Below, piece by piece: positions 1-9,205 of a stretch of DNA of 64,000 nt. The notes beneath the pieces were generated by a model. It was not told the origin of the DNA, made no database searches, and saw only the letters and a list, made by a program, of their open reading frames with translations. Every line of letters begins with the position of its first letter. The first letter of the stretch is position 1. Source of the DNA: Clostridiaceae bacterium (GTDB lineage Bacteria > Bacillota > Clostridia > Lachnospirales > Lachnospiraceae); assembly GCA_902363735.1 (NCBI GenBank), contig CABJBA010000006.1, forward strand, positions 62,001 to 126,000. The letters are read 5' to 3'. The position numbers and the translations under genes were made by a program.

Positions 1-1200
1 AAACTGCTTTACCGGGCGATTAAGGCGGATAAGCTGGGGTCGGTGATCTTTTACGGGCCTCCGGGAACGGGAAAGACCACTTTAGCCAGGGTCATTGCCA
101 ATACTACCAGCGCAGATTTTAAACAGTTGAATGCGACAGTAGCCGGAAAAAAGGACATGGAAGAGATTATAAAAGGAGCCAAGGATGCTCTGGGGATGTA
201 CGGGAAAAAGACGATTCTCTTTGTGGACGAGATTCACCGTTTTAATAAGGGGCAGCAGGATTACCTTCTTCCTTTTGTTGAAGACGGGACTGTTATTCTT
301 ATTGGAGCCACTACAGAAAATCCTTATTTTGAGGTAAACGGGGCTCTTCTATCCAGGTCCCGGATTTTTGAACTGGAAACACTGGAGAAAGATGATATCA
401 AGGAACTGATCCGCCGGGCTGTTTATGACAAGGAAAAGGGAATGGGTTCTTATGAGGCTGTCATTGATGAGGAGGCTATGGATTTTTTAGCTGATGTGGC
501 AAACGGAGATGCCAGAGCCGCATTAAATGCCATAGAACTTGGTATTATGACAACTGACAGGGATACATCGGACGGTAAAATTCATATTAATATGGATGTA
601 GCCCAGGAATGTATTCAAAAAAGGGTAATCCGCTATGATAAGGCAGGCGATAACCATTATGATACGATATCCGCCTTTATTAAGAGCATGAGAGGCTCAG
701 ACCCTGACGCAGCGGTATATTATCTGGCCCGAATGCTTTATGCAGGAGAAGATATTAAATTTATAGCAAGAAGAATCATGATCTGTGCTTCTGAGGACGT
801 GGGAAATGCAGACCCTCAGGCTCTTGTGGTGGCGGTGTCTGCTGCTCAGGCGGCAGAGAGAATCGGGCTTCCGGAAGCCCAGATTATTCTGTCACAGGCG
901 GTCACTTATGTGGCGTCGGCTCCCAAGAGCAATGCGGCATGTCTGGCAGTGTTTCAAGCACTGGACTCGGTGAAAAACCAGAAAACCATGCCTGTGCCTG
1001 TACATTTACAGGACTCCCATTATAAGGGGGCAGGAAAGCTGGGTCATGGACAGGGTTACCTTTATGCCCATGACTATCCCAACCATTATGTCAGGCAGCA
1101 GTATCTTCCGGATGGCATGGAGGAAGCCTCTTTTTACAGCCCCACAGAAAATGGTTATGAGAAAAAAATAAAAGAACACTTAAGTTTTCTGAAAAAATGA
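1..1200 (+). CDS. rarA: Replication-associated recombination protein A (RarA/MgsA), 5'-truncated by window edge
   Basis: AAA+ ATPase of the clamp-loader-like RarA/MgsA/WRNIP1 family, which acts at stalled replication forks. The frame is open from base 1, so the true start lies upstream of the window. A start at base 43 is not credible because the Walker A motif GPPGTGKTT begins at base 55. Walker B (LFVDEIHRFNKGQQD) and the sensor segment GATTENPYFEVN follow, then the helical C-terminal part with SDPDAAVYYLARML and the conserved KGAGKLGHGQGYLYAHDYP end. The 400 visible codons are close to the full family length of about 440, so only some 40 residues are missing. It precedes rho on the same strand but is separated from it by 216 bases. 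Confidence 0.95.
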   Translation, partial: KLLYRAIKADKLGSVIFYGPPGTGKTTLARVIANTTSADFKQLNATVAGKKDMEEIIKGAKDALGMYGKKTILFVDEIHRFNKGQQDYLLPFVEDGTVILIGATTENPYFEVNGALLSRSRIFELETLEKDDIKELIRRAVYDKEKGMGSYEAVIDEEAMDFLADVANGDARAALNAIELGIMTTDRDTSDGKIHINMDVAQECIQKRVIRYDKAGDNHYDTISAFIKSMRGSDPDAAVYYLARMLYAGEDIKFIARRIMICASEDVGNADPQALVVAVSAAQAAERIGLPEAQIILSQAVTYVASAPKSNAACLAVFQALDSVKNQKTMPVPVHLQDSHYKGAGKLGHGQGYLYAHDYPNHYVRQQYLPDGMEEASFYSPTENGYEKKIKEHLSFLKK

Positions 1201-1416
1201 CTTTTCTTTTTTTGCGTTACGGTATATAATGAGCATATCATACGACCTGATTTAACGTGATTTGGGCCGGAAGTATTTCCGGCCATCTGTTTACGATATT
1301 CTATCGTAGGCCATTCCCAAACTTGTAAAATACTAGCTTGATTTTTAATGGAAATCAAGCATTTGATGGTTTTTAGAACAATTGGATTCCTTATAAAAAT
1401 TCAGAAGGAGAATTAT
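1201..1416 (+). promoter_or_regulatory. rarA-rho intergenic region: rho leader with hairpin
   Basis: This 216-base gap holds a TATAAT hexamer at 1225-1230 with only a weak -35, and a GC-rich hairpin with 8-bp arms (GGCCGGAA at 1265-1272, TTCCGGCC at 1277-1284) closing a 4-base loop. No run of T follows the hairpin, so it is not a textbook intrinsic terminator. It would lie in the 5' leader of rho if transcription starts near 1237. A ribosome binding site AAGGAG (1405-1410) precedes the rho start. Leader-based autoregulation of rho is known in other bacteria; here it is only a possibility. Confidence 0.35.
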
Positions 1417-2928
1417 ATGCGTGAAAAATTACAAACATTGCCGCTGGCGGAGTTGAAGGAGCTTGCAAAAGCCCGGGGAATCAAAGGGAGCAGTGTTATG
1501 CGGAAAGCTGAAATTATAGATTTGCTTTGTAAACTGGAAGAGGACCAGGCTTCTTCGGCAGCACCGGTTCAGCCATTGCCGGTAACTGTGGATCAGCAAG
1601 CCGTTCCGACAGGGGGAGGACAGAAAAAGACGGTTGTCCGCTCCTACAGGCAGCCAGAGCAGCCAAGGTCTGGAAGCAACCGGCCAGCGCCGGGAAATAA
1701 TGCGGAGATTCCTGTCAGGAGTGAGGTGCGTCAGGAGCATATGCCGGAGGAACCAAAACCGGATTTCCAGCCCAGCCCTGAGCTGCAGGAGCTGGACAGC
1801 GGCATAGAGGCTCACGGTATTTTAGAGGTAATGCCTGACGGCTTCGGATTTATCCGCTGTGAGAATTATCTTCCCGGAGAAAATGACGTCTATGTGGCAC
1901 CTTCCCAGATCCGCCGTTTTAATATGAAAACAGGGGATATCATCCACGGCAGCCGCAGAGTGAAAGCACCAACAGAGAAGTTCGCCGCTTTGCTGTATGT
2001 GAAGAATATCAACAGCTATCCTGCAAGCGTTGCAGAGCGCCGCCCCAGTTTTGAAAATATGACCCCCATATTCCCGGACAAACGGCTCCATATGGAGTCA
2101 CCTGAAGGGAAAAGTACCATTGCCATGCGGGTTCTGGATCTTCTGGCTCCCATCGGAAAGGGGCAGAGAGGTATGATTGTATCTCCGCCAAAGGCAGGTA
2201 AAACCACTTTGCTTAAAGATGTAGCAAAGGCAATCACAATCAATCATCCGGAGATTCATCTGATGATCCTTCTGATTGATGAGCGGCCTGAGGAGGTTAC
2301 TGATATCAAGGAATCCATTGTGGGAAACAATGTGGAGGTCCTTTATTCCACCTTTGATGAGCTGCCCGATCGCCATAAGAGGGTGTCTGAGATGGTGATT
2401 GAACGGGCCAAGCGCCTTGTGGAACACGGAAGAGATGTGGTGATTCTTTTAGACAGCATAACCCGTTTGGCCAGAGCCTATAACTTGACGGTAGCTCCAA
2501 GCGGACGTACCCTGTCAGGTGGTCTTGATCCGGCTGCCCTTCATATGCCAAAGCGTTTCTTCGGTGCCGCCAGAAACATGAGGGAGGCAGGCAGTTTAAC
2601 TGTTCTGGCGACTGCCCTTGTGGATACTGGAAGCCGTATGGATGACGTGATTTATGAGGAGTTTAAGGGTACCGGAAACATGGAGGTGGTTCTTGACAGA
2701 AAGCTGTCTGAGAAACGGATTTTCCCTGCTATTGACATTCTTAAGTCCAGTACAAGAAGAGATGATTTACTTCTCAGCAGAGAAGAAGCAGAAGCGGTTG
2801 AAATTGTGAGAAAAGCTACAGGCAGTTTAAAACCAGAGGATGCTGTGGAAAAAATACTGGATCTGTTTGCAAGAACCAGAAACAACCGGGAGTTTGTAGA
2901 AGGCGCTAAAAAGATACGCTTTCATTAA
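1417..2928 (+). CDS. rho: Transcription termination factor Rho
   Basis: Hexameric RNA helicase that ends Rho-dependent transcription. The ATG at 1417 is chosen because it follows AAGGAG by six bases; an in-frame ATG at 1348 would add 23 residues without a good ribosome binding site. The 503-residue product has the Rho N-terminal helix domain ([19 protein letters not shown]), then a Pro/Gln/Ser-rich linker of roughly 90 residues, an RNA-binding cold-shock-like domain ([14 protein letters not shown]), and the RecA-type motor with Walker [10 protein letters not shown] at residues 256-264 and [16 protein letters not shown]. The C-terminal part is the conserved [16 protein letters not shown] region. 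The linker makes it longer than the E. coli protein (419 residues), as is common in Clostridia. A weak stem-loop follows the stop. Confidence 0.97.
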   Translation: MREKLQTLPLAELKELAKARGIKGSSVMRKAEIIDLLCKLEEDQASSAAPVQPLPVTVDQQAVPTGGGQKKTVVRSYRQPEQPRSGSNRPAPGNNAEIPVRSEVRQEHMPEEPKPDFQPSPELQELDSGIEAHGILEVMPDGFGFIRCENYLPGENDVYVAPSQIRRFNMKTGDIIHGSRRVKAPTEKFAALLYVKNINSYPASVAERRPSFENMTPIFPDKRLHMESPEGKSTIAMRVLDLLAPIGKGQRGMIVSPPKAGKTTLLKDVAKAITINHPEIHLMILLIDERPEEVTDIKESIVGNNVEVLYSTFDELPDRHKRVSEMVIERAKRLVEHGRDVVILLDSITRLARAYNLTVAPSGRTLSGGLDPAALHMPKRFFGAARNMREAGSLTVLATALVDTGSRMDDVIYEEFKGTGNMEVVLDRKLSEKRIFPAIDILKSSTRRDDLLLSREEAEAVEIVRKATGSLKPEDAVEKILDLFARTRNNREFVEGAKKIRFH

Positions 2929-2932
2929 ACAA

Positions 2933-2951
2933 CCGGGTATTTGAAGCCCGG
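2933..2951 (+). terminator. Weak stem-loop after rho
   Basis: CCGGG at 2933-2937 can pair with CCCGG at 2947-2951 around a 9-base loop, four bases after the rho stop. The tail is AT-rich (ATTTATAAAAAT) without a clean T run, so termination here would be partial. Confidence 0.35.
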
Positions 2952-2970
2952 GATTTATAAAAATAAGTAC

Positions 2971-2999
2971 TTGCAATAAAAAAAAATCTATGTTATACT
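2971..2999 (+). promoter_or_regulatory. Sigma-A type promoter of rpmE
   Basis: TTGCAA at 2971-2976 and TATACT at 2994-2999 are separated by exactly 17 bases, close to the sigma-70/sigma-A consensus. It lies 80-90 bases upstream of the L31 gene, so rpmE probably has its own transcript separate from rho. Confidence 0.7.
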
Positions 3000-3087
3000 A
3001 TACAAGCTGTTTATTAGACAAAGTCGGTTTGCAGTTTAAATACTGTGGATTGGAAAAATAGAAATCAAAGTATGCGAGGTGAAAGTC

Positions 3088-3297
3088 ATGAGAGAGGGAA
3101 TCCATCCAAATTACTACCAGGCAAAGGTTACCTGCAACTGCGGGAATGAATTCGTAACAGGTTCTACAAAGGAAGATATCCATGTGGAAATCTGTTCCAA
3201 GTGCCATTCATTCTATACAGGTCAGCAGAAGGCTGCTGCTGCTCGTGGACGTATTGATAAATTCAATCGTAAATATGGCGTTAAGGCTGAAGCATAA
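3088..3297 (+). CDS. rpmE: Large ribosomal subunit protein bL31 (zinc-binding form)
   Basis: 69-residue ribosomal protein L31 of the 50S subunit. The ATG at 3088 is preferred because it follows GAGGTGAAAG and gives the conserved start [10 protein letters not shown]; a GTG nine bases upstream is in frame but overlaps the ribosome binding site. The CNC pair near residue 17 and the CSKC pair near residue 37 form the four-cysteine zinc site, so this is the C+ type rather than the zinc-independent paralogue made under zinc limitation. It has its own promoter and is followed by an intrinsic terminator. The order rho - rpmE - DUF1385 gene - prmC - prfA is typical of Clostridia. Confidence 0.97.
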   Translation: MREGIHPNYYQAKVTCNCGNEFVTGSTKEDIHVEICSKCHSFYTGQQKAAAARGRIDKFNRKYGVKAEA

Positions 3298-3369
3298 TTT
3301 TTTAGCAAATCAGCCGCCTGGTGAGCCCTTGGCATGTCAGGCATCCTTATTATATCAGGAGCAAAGAAA

Positions 3370-3409
3370 AGGTTGAGTTTGGTGGAAACACTTTAGCTCA
3401 GCCTTTTTT
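3370..3409 (+). terminator. Intrinsic terminator after rpmE
   Basis: AGGTTGAG at 3370-3377 pairs with CTCAGCCT at 3397-3404 (one G-U pair), followed by a run of six T. It ends the rpmE transcript before the DUF1385 gene. Confidence 0.75.
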
Positions 3410-3437
3410 GGATTAAAAATAGAAAGGAGGAAGGCGT

Positions 3438-4382
3438 ATGAAGTATTCAGGAATCGGCGGCCAGGCCGTTATTGAGGGCGTTATGATGAAAAACGGGGAT
3501 GAGTATGCCACTGCTGTACGCAAACCGGATGGGAACATTGAGGTGAAAAAGGATGCTTATGTCGGCCTGGGAGAACGGGTGAAATTATTTTCATTTCCTT
3601 TCATCAGAGGAGTTTTCAGCTTTGCGGATTCCATGGTTTTAGGAATGAGAGCGCTGACGTTTTCGGCAAGCTTTTTTGAAGATGATGAAGATAGCCCGGA
3701 GCCTTCCGGATTTGAAAAATTTCTGGAGCGGATATTCGGGGAAAAACTGGAAAAGGCACTGATGAGCATTGTTATGGTGTTTTCGGTGATCATGGCTATC
3801 TGTATTTTTATGGTTCTTCCCATGTTTCTTGCCAATGTGTTCCGTAATTTTATAAAGTCTCAGACCGTGATGGCTGTTCTGGAGGGAATTCTCAGGCTCA
3901 GTATTTTTATTGCTTACATCAAGCTGGTTTCCCGTATGAAGGATATCCAGAGGACGTTTATGTACCATGGGGCAGAGCATAAGTGCATCAACTGTCTGGA
4001 GCATGGGCTGGAACTGAACGTGGAGAATGTCAGGAATAGTTCCAAAGAGCATAAGCGCTGCGGTACCAGCTTTCTTTTAATAGTTATGATTATCAGTATT
4101 TTGTTTTTTATGGTCATCAGGGTGGAAACTCTGCCTATGAGAATATTAAGCAGAATCGTACTTATTCCCGTAATCGCAGGCGTTTCATATGAGTTTTTGC
4201 GCCTGGCCGGGCGCAGTGATTCCAAGTTGGTGAATTTGCTCAGCCGGCCGGGTATGTGGATGCAGGGGCTTACCACCAAGGAGCCTGACGATGATATGAT
4301 TGAGGTCAGCATTGCTTCCGTGGAGGCTGTGTTTGACTGGAGAGAGTTTTTGAAAAAGAATTTTCCGGAGAAACAGGCATGA
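3438..4382 (+). CDS. DUF1385 family membrane protein (YqhQ-like)
   Basis: 314-residue integral membrane protein of the DUF1385 family, related to Bacillus subtilis YqhQ. The family start is visible (GIGGQAVIEGVMMKNGDEYA). Several hydrophobic stretches follow: around residues 110-135 (MSIVMVFSVIMAICIFMVLP), 145-160, 215-230 (FLLIVMIISILFFMVI) and 235-250. Between them lies the conserved YHGAEHKCINCLEHG segment with His and Cys residues. The biochemical role is not established. The start at 3438 has a strong AGAAAGGAGGAAGG site just upstream. The 3' end overlaps the prmC start by four bases (ATGA), so the two are translationally coupled. Confidence 0.9.
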   Translation: MKYSGIGGQAVIEGVMMKNGDEYATAVRKPDGNIEVKKDAYVGLGERVKLFSFPFIRGVFSFADSMVLGMRALTFSASFFEDDEDSPEPSGFEKFLERIFGEKLEKALMSIVMVFSVIMAICIFMVLPMFLANVFRNFIKSQTVMAVLEGILRLSIFIAYIKLVSRMKDIQRTFMYHGAEHKCINCLEHGLELNVENVRNSSKEHKRCGTSFLLIVMIISILFFMVIRVETLPMRILSRIVLIPVIAGVSYEFLRLAGRSDSKLVNLLSRPGMWMQGLTTKEPDDDMIEVSIASVEAVFDWREFLKKNFPEKQA

Positions 4383-5242
4383 ACATGACGCTGCAGCTTT
4401 TGCTGGAGGAAGGCATTTTAGTGCTTTCAAAGGCAGGAGTCGGGGAATCGGACCTTGATGCCAGATACTTGCTTTTTGAAGCCTTTCATACGGATATGAC
4501 ACATTTTCTGCTGGATCGGAACCAAAGGCTTTTGGAGAATGAGTTCACCCAGAGGGCTGTAGAAAAATACCGTTCTATGGTGGAAACCCGGTCAAAACGG
4601 GTTCCTCTTCAGCAGATTACGGGAAGCCGGGAGTTTATGGGACTGGAATTTTATGTCAATGAGTCAGTGCTGATTCCCAGACAGGATACGGAGACTCTTG
4701 TGGAGCTGGTTTTAAAGGAGCATAAAGGAAAGAATCCCAGGTTACTGGATATGTGTACAGGAAGCGGCTGCATTGCCATCAGTCTGGCTCTGCTTGGAGG
4801 CTTTGATTGTGTAACGGCTGCTGATATTTCTTCAGAAGCTCTTAAAGTGGCGCAGCGGAATGCAGAGAAACTGATGGGCAAAGGCAGGATTGAGCTGGTA
4901 GAAAGCGATTTGTTTTCCGGCGTGGCTGGAAGCATGAAGTTTGATGTGATTGTGTCAAATCCGCCCTATATTCCCACTGAGGTAATTGAAGGGCTGGAAC
5001 CGGAGGTTAAGGACCATGAACCCATGCTCGCTCTTGACGGCAGGGAGGATGGGCTGTATTTCTACAGAAGACTGGCTTCAGAGTGCGGAAGCTGCTTAAA
5101 TCCCGGCGGGTCCGTTTATCTTGAAATCGGTTACGACCAGGGAAAGCCGGTGAGTCAACTGTTAAAGAATGAGGGATTTGAAGAAATCCGTGTAAAAAAG
5201 GATGCGGCAGGTCTGGACCGTGTAGTGTGTGCAGTCCGCTAA
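4379..5242 (+). CDS. prmC: Peptide chain release factor N5-glutamine methyltransferase
   Basis: PrmC/HemK uses S-adenosylmethionine to methylate the glutamine of the GGQ motif in class I release factors. The 287-residue product has the helical N-terminal domain, a Rossmann-type methyltransferase fold with DMCTGSGCIAISLAL, and the signature NPPY at residues 194-197, which holds the substrate glutamine amide. The end EIRVKKDAAGLDRVV is typical of the family. The start overlaps the stop of the DUF1385 gene in an ATGA junction. Its substrate, RF1, is encoded immediately downstream, the usual arrangement in Firmicutes. Confidence 0.96.
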   Translation: MNMTLQLLLEEGILVLSKAGVGESDLDARYLLFEAFHTDMTHFLLDRNQRLLENEFTQRAVEKYRSMVETRSKRVPLQQITGSREFMGLEFYVNESVLIPRQDTETLVELVLKEHKGKNPRLLDMCTGSGCIAISLALLGGFDCVTAADISSEALKVAQRNAEKLMGKGRIELVESDLFSGVAGSMKFDVIVSNPPYIPTEVIEGLEPEVKDHEPMLALDGREDGLYFYRRLASECGSCLNPGGSVYLEIGYDQGKPVSQLLKNEGFEEIRVKKDAAGLDRVVCAVR

Positions 5243-5275
5243 ATGGCATTTCTTTATAAAAGTAGGAGGTTATCG

Positions 5276-6352
5276 ATGTTTGATCGATTGGATGATATTT
5301 TAGTTCATTATGAGGAGCTGATGCAGGAGCTTAACAATCCTTCTGTAGCGGAGGATCAGCACCGTTTTCGCAAGCTGATGAAGGAGCAGGCGGATTTGGC
5401 CCCTTTGGTGGATACTTATACCCAGTACAAAAAGGAAAAGCAGACCGTACAGGACAGTCTGGCCCTTTTGGAAGAGGAAAACGACGAAGAAATGCGGGAA
5501 ATGGTAAAGGAAGAGTTATCCGGTGCCAGAAAGCAGATTGAGGTGCTGGAGCAGGAGCTTAAGATTCTTCTTCTGCCTAAGGACCCTAATGACGACAAGA
5601 ATATTATTTTGGAAATCAGAGCCGGGGCAGGCGGCGATGAGGCAGCTTTATTTGCATCTGAGCTGTACCGCATGTATGTAAACTATGCGGAGGGACAGCG
5701 CTGGAGAGTGGAACTGATCAGTGTAAACGAAAATGGAATCGGTGGTTTTAAGGAAGTGGTAGCCATGATTACAGGCAAAGGCGCTTATTCCAAGATGAAA
5801 TACGAAAGCGGGGTTCACCGGGTACAGAGAGTCCCGGAAACCGAAAGCGGCGGCAGGATTCACACTTCCACAGCGACAGTGGCAGTTATGCCGGAAGCGG
5901 AAGATGTAGATGTAGTCATTGAGGATAAGGATGTGAGAATCGATGTTATGCGTGCTTCCGGAAACGGCGGGCAGTGTGTAAATACTACGGATTCCGCTGT
6001 TCGGCTGACTCATATGCCTACGGGAATTGTCATTTACAGCCAGACCGAAAAATCCCAGCTTCAAAACAAGGAGAAGGCCTTCCGCCTGCTCCGCTCCAAG
6101 CTGTATGATATCGAACTTGAAAAAAGGCAGAACTCAGAGGCTGAGGAAAGAAGAAGCCAGATCGGCACCGGAGACCGTTCTGAGAAGATCCGTACTTACA
6201 ATTTTCCTCAGGGACGTGTAACGGATCACCGGATCAAGCTGACTCTTTATAAAATTGATTCCATTATGAACGGGGATATCCTCGAACTTCTGGATTCCCT
6301 TATTGCTGCGGATCAGGCTATACGTCTCAGTAAGTTAAATGAAGAGAATTAA
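5276..6352 (+). CDS. prfA: Peptide chain release factor 1 (RF1)
   Basis: Class I release factor that reads UAA and UAG and triggers peptide release. The ATG at 5276 follows AGGAGGT; an in-frame ATG at 5243 would add 11 residues that do not belong to the family and lacks a site. The 358-residue product has the N-terminal helical domain, the tripeptide region, and the catalytic loop [18 protein letters not shown] with GGQ at residues 231-233. Gln233 is the expected target of the PrmC encoded just upstream. The residue after GGQ is Cys rather than the His of E. coli. A strong hairpin follows the stop and closes the block. Confidence 0.97.
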   Translation: MFDRLDDILVHYEELMQELNNPSVAEDQHRFRKLMKEQADLAPLVDTYTQYKKEKQTVQDSLALLEEENDEEMREMVKEELSGARKQIEVLEQELKILLLPKDPNDDKNIILEIRAGAGGDEAALFASELYRMYVNYAEGQRWRVELISVNENGIGGFKEVVAMITGKGAYSKMKYESGVHRVQRVPETESGGRIHTSTATVAVMPEAEDVDVVIEDKDVRIDVMRASGNGGQCVNTTDSAVRLTHMPTGIVIYSQTEKSQLQNKEKAFRLLRSKLYDIELEKRQNSEAEERRSQIGTGDRSEKIRTYNFPQGRVTDHRIKLTLYKIDSIMNGDILELLDSLIAADQAIRLSKLNEEN

Positions 6353-6402
6353 AAAATGCTGATTCAGAGCTTTGCTGGATTGTATGACTAGTATAAAATA
6401 AG

Positions 6403-6450
6403 AACGAGCCATGTGCTTCCTCAAAGGGAGGCTCATGGCTCGTTTTCTTT
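6403..6450. terminator. Bidirectional terminator between prfA and the desulfidase-like gene
   Basis: An 11-bp perfect stem (AACGAGCCATG at 6403-6413, CATGGCTCGTT at 6434-6444) with a 20-base loop and T-rich flank on the + strand. It sits between two convergent genes and probably stops transcription from both sides. Confidence 0.8.
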
Positions 6451-6483
6451 TTAATGCTGCTTTCTTAGGAAAAAAGCCTTTGG

Positions 6484-7758
6484 TCAATTTCCCAACATGA
6501 TTTTAATGATTTCCTCGTTGGTCTCTCTCATTCCATCTTTTCCCAGCCTGCCTACATTTTTAATAGTGGCTTCCACTCCTTTGGTTACAATGCCGTCTCC
6601 GTCAAAAAACTGCTGTCCCTGCTGGTACATGTGATAGCCGAAAATCCCGGCTTCCACAGAGGAAGCTATTTTTGCTGCGCAGGAAGCTTTTGCACCGTCG
6701 CATACAATACCTGATACAATAGCAAGGGCATTGACAATGGTGTGGGTGATATCTTCATAGTTTCCGCCCAGGAGATAAGCGATGCCGGCCCCGGCCCCGG
6801 CCCCGGCATTTACGGCTCCGCAATAGGCGGATAAGCGGCCCAAGGAGGTCTTTTGATGAATGGCGGTTAAATTAGACAGAGCCAGGGCACGGTATAGCTG
6901 TTCCTTGGTGGAGTTTAATTCATCTGCGTATACCATAACCGGTACAGAAACTGTAATTCCCTGGTTGCCGCTTCCCGAATTAATGATGACGGGCAGTTCA
7001 CATCCATTCATACGGGCGTCGGATGCGGCCGCGGCCATAGCCTTTGCTCTTACGCTGAGGTCGCTTCCGGACATAGCCAGAAGCACCTTGCCAATATTTG
7101 CTCCATAGCTTTTTTCCAGCCCTTCCTGGGCAATGGCCCAGTTGTATTCCATCTGGCAGTCCAGAACCTCTTTGATATCCTGGATGTCCACCGTATTGAT
7201 AAAATCCCAGATATCCTCTATATTAAGCAGTTCCCTGCCAGCCAGGGGTTGTTCTTGGATATCCTGCGCCTGCTGTTTTAATATGTTTCCATCTTTTTCG
7301 ATGAGAATGATATTGGTGTGATGACCGGCAATGCGCACTTTGCTGTAAGACGGGCCTTTGTATAAAGTGATAATAATATCAAAAGTAATTCCGTTATTTA
7401 AGTGCTCTACGGTGATTTCTGTTTCATCCAGAAATTGTTTCATCAATGTGATCTGTTTGGAAGAGGCATTTGCAATGACTTCCAATTTCCTCTCTGGTTC
7501 CCCTGCGATGATTCCGGCTGTCACTGCGGCCGGGATTCCTTTTAAATGACCGGTTTGGGGAACAATTACGGATTTTGCATTTTTAATAATGCTTCCGCTT
7601 GCTCCTGCCACCACCTTGTCCGGTATATCTCCCAGCACATCTCTTGCAACAGCGGCCGCATAGGCCAGGGCAATCGGCTCAGTACACCCCATGGCAGGAA
7701 GAAGCTCTTCTTTTAAAATTTGTATGTAGGTACCGTATTTTTTACTTATTTTTTCCAT
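6484..7758 (-). CDS. L-cysteine desulfidase / serine dehydratase alpha-like protein (UPF0597 family)
   Basis: 424-residue protein of the UPF0597 family (E. coli YhaM/CyuA, archaeal L-cysteine desulfidase), related to the alpha chain of iron-sulfur L-serine dehydratase. Known members split L-cysteine into pyruvate, ammonia and sulfide through an Fe-S cluster. The diagnostic start LLPAMGCTEPIALAYAAAVA contains the first cluster cysteine. The Gly-rich GSGNQGITVSVPV and the C-terminal GIVCDGAKASCAAKIASSVEAG carry the others. The ATG at 7758 is preceded on the minus strand by AGAAAGGA. It is transcribed away from a LysR regulator, with 166 bases between the starts, so that regulator is its likely controller. 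Substrate is inferred from the family only. Confidence 0.85.
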   Translation of the reverse strand: MEKISKKYGTYIQILKEELLPAMGCTEPIALAYAAAVARDVLGDIPDKVVAGASGSIIKNAKSVIVPQTGHLKGIPAAVTAGIIAGEPERKLEVIANASSKQITLMKQFLDETEITVEHLNNGITFDIIITLYKGPSYSKVRIAGHHTNIILIEKDGNILKQQAQDIQEQPLAGRELLNIEDIWDFINTVDIQDIKEVLDCQMEYNWAIAQEGLEKSYGANIGKVLLAMSGSDLSVRAKAMAAAASDARMNGCELPVIINSGSGNQGITVSVPVMVYADELNSTKEQLYRALALSNLTAIHQKTSLGRLSAYCGAVNAGAGAGAGIAYLLGGNYEDITHTIVNALAIVSGIVCDGAKASCAAKIASSVEAGIFGYHMYQQGQQFFDGDGIVTKGVEATIKNVGRLGKDGMRETNEEIIKIMLGN

Positions 7759-7924
7759 GATGAGGTCGTATCCTTTCTAAATGCCACTGGTTTTTTAAAG
7801 GGGATTTTAAAATGTCATTGATTTATAAGTGTTTTTAATGTACCATAAAAATATATGCATGTAAAATTTAATGTTTTTATGATAACGTTTAATATTTTTT
7901 AACTATAGGAAGGAGGAAAGAGGA
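7759..7924. promoter_or_regulatory. Divergent promoter region, desulfidase-like gene / LysR gene
   Basis: 166 bases, very AT-rich, between two divergent starts. It must hold promoters in both directions and probably the LysR site. A candidate partial dyad (ATAACGTTTAATATT) lies near 7880-7895, but no single LysR-type T-N11-A site stands out. The LysR gene is preceded by GGAAGGAGGAAAG. Confidence 0.45.
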
Positions 7925-8824
7925 ATGGAACTTCGGGAAATTAAAACTTTTTTAGAAGTGGCAAATTTAAAAAGCTTTTGCAAAGCGGCGGGAAAACTGG
8001 GGTATTCCCAGGCCGCAGTTACGATACAGATTAAAAATCTGGAAAAGGAGTTAAAGGTCCATTTGTTTGACCGGATTGGGAAACAGACCACTATGACTCA
8101 TGCGGGTGAAGTTTTTTACCAGTATGCTTCGGAGATTCTTGGTGACGTGGAGCATGTAAAAAATGTTTTATCTGAGTCAGACCAGCTTACCGGCAAGCTG
8201 GTGATTGGAACCATTGAGTCCATCTGTGCCTCTTTGTTTCCTTCTCTTATACAGGAATTTCACAGGCTTTATCCCGGAGTAAATGTGAGCATGGTGATTG
8301 ATTCTCCCGGCGAACTTCTTGCCATGATGGAGGAAAATACCGTTGATGTGGTTTATTTTCTTGATCAGCAGATTTATGATACGAAATGGATCAAAGTCCT
8401 GGAAAAGCCGGAAAACATTGTATTTACTGCATCAAGGGAATACTCTTGTGCAGAGGGGAAGGGGCTTAAGCTGGACCAGGTTATTGAACAGCCAATGATC
8501 CTTACGGAAAAGGATGCCAGCTACCGGTTCAGCCTGGAGCAGTATTTAGCGGCAAAGGGAAAAAAGGTGTACCCCTTTTTGGAAATCGGCAGCACAGAGT
8601 TCATTATTAAACTGCTTCGCAATAACGCGGGAATCTCGTTTCTTCCTGAATTCACTGTAAGAAAGGAGATTGAGGCGGGAACTCTGGCGGTTTTGGAGGT
8701 TGAAGATTTTCACTTGCAGAACTGGAGACAGGTGGTTTATCATAAGGATAAATGGGTCAGCAGGGAGATGAAGGCTTTTATCCAGCTGGTTCAATCGAAA
8801 GAACAGAGTGGAGAAAAGAAATGA
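7925..8824 (+). CDS. LysR family transcriptional regulator
   Basis: 299-residue LysR-type regulator. The N-terminal winged helix-turn-helix is clear: LREIKTFLEVANLKSFCKAA, then the recognition helix region YSQAAVTIQIKNLEKELKVHLFDR. From about residue 90 it has the two-lobed inducer-binding domain (GKLVIGTIESICASLFPSLI onward). LysR regulators usually control a divergently transcribed neighbour in response to a small molecule, which points to the cysteine desulfidase-like gene and perhaps cysteine or a related thiol. The inducer cannot be read from the sequence. The ATG follows AGGAGGAAAG by six bases. A GC-rich stem-loop follows the stop. Confidence 0.93.
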   Translation: MELREIKTFLEVANLKSFCKAAGKLGYSQAAVTIQIKNLEKELKVHLFDRIGKQTTMTHAGEVFYQYASEILGDVEHVKNVLSESDQLTGKLVIGTIESICASLFPSLIQEFHRLYPGVNVSMVIDSPGELLAMMEENTVDVVYFLDQQIYDTKWIKVLEKPENIVFTASREYSCAEGKGLKLDQVIEQPMILTEKDASYRFSLEQYLAAKGKKVYPFLEIGSTEFIIKLLRNNAGISFLPEFTVRKEIEAGTLAVLEVEDFHLQNWRQVVYHKDKWVSREMKAFIQLVQSKEQSGEKK

Positions 8825-8836
8825 TCTTAAACATGG

Positions 8837-8876
8837 CAACCCCCTTTCCGGTTGTGTGGTTTGGGAAAGGGGTTGG
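8837..8876 (+). terminator. Stem-loop after the LysR gene
   Basis: CAACCCCCTTTCC at 8837-8849 can pair with GGAAAGGGGTTGG ending at 8876, a 12-13-bp stem. No T run follows (CAGAATGG), so it may act as an RNA end stabiliser or a Rho-assisted site rather than a simple intrinsic terminator. Confidence 0.55.
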
Positions 8877-9205
8877 CAGAATGGAGATCTATTGGAGGAT
8901 TTAGAAAAGACTATTGATTATTTTGGAAAGATCAGGTATACTGATTTCAATATTTTTATTTTTTCATCTTGCAGACTTCTTCTGCGGGACTATCTTGAAA
9001 GTTCTTTTTATATTTTGTAAGTTCGTAATTATCCCATTTTTAATTAATTTTTTTATAAGTATATTTAATATATATGTCTAAAATTTCTTACGTTTTTATT
9101 GTTTTAATTCTGTAAGTTCATTTAATTATTCCAATATTTTTAAATAAGCAAATAAGTGGTTGTATTTGCTTTATATGTGAAATTCCTAAGATTAAGGAGG
9201 GTATT
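8877..9205 (+). promoter_or_regulatory. AT-rich region upstream of the surface-protein operon
   Basis: No gene is seen here. The stretch is extremely AT-rich. It contains a repeated element, TGTAAGTTC followed by TAATTAT(C/T)CCA, at 9016-9036 and 9111-9133 in the same orientation. The second copy is slightly longer between its halves. The spacing of about 95 bases and the location in front of a six-gene operon make it a candidate regulator site. AAGGAGGG just before 9206 is the ribosome binding site. No promoter could be fixed with confidence. Confidence 0.4.

Noticed and set aside
1155..1358. Minus-strand small frame in the rarA-rho gap
   Set aside because: No ribosome site and no family resemblance; it runs through the leader hairpin.
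6780..6800. GCCCCG-type short repeat in the desulfidase-like gene as a regulatory repeat
   Set aside because: It encodes a Gly-Ala run (GAGAGAGAG) conserved as a Gly-rich loop in the family; coding constraint explains it.
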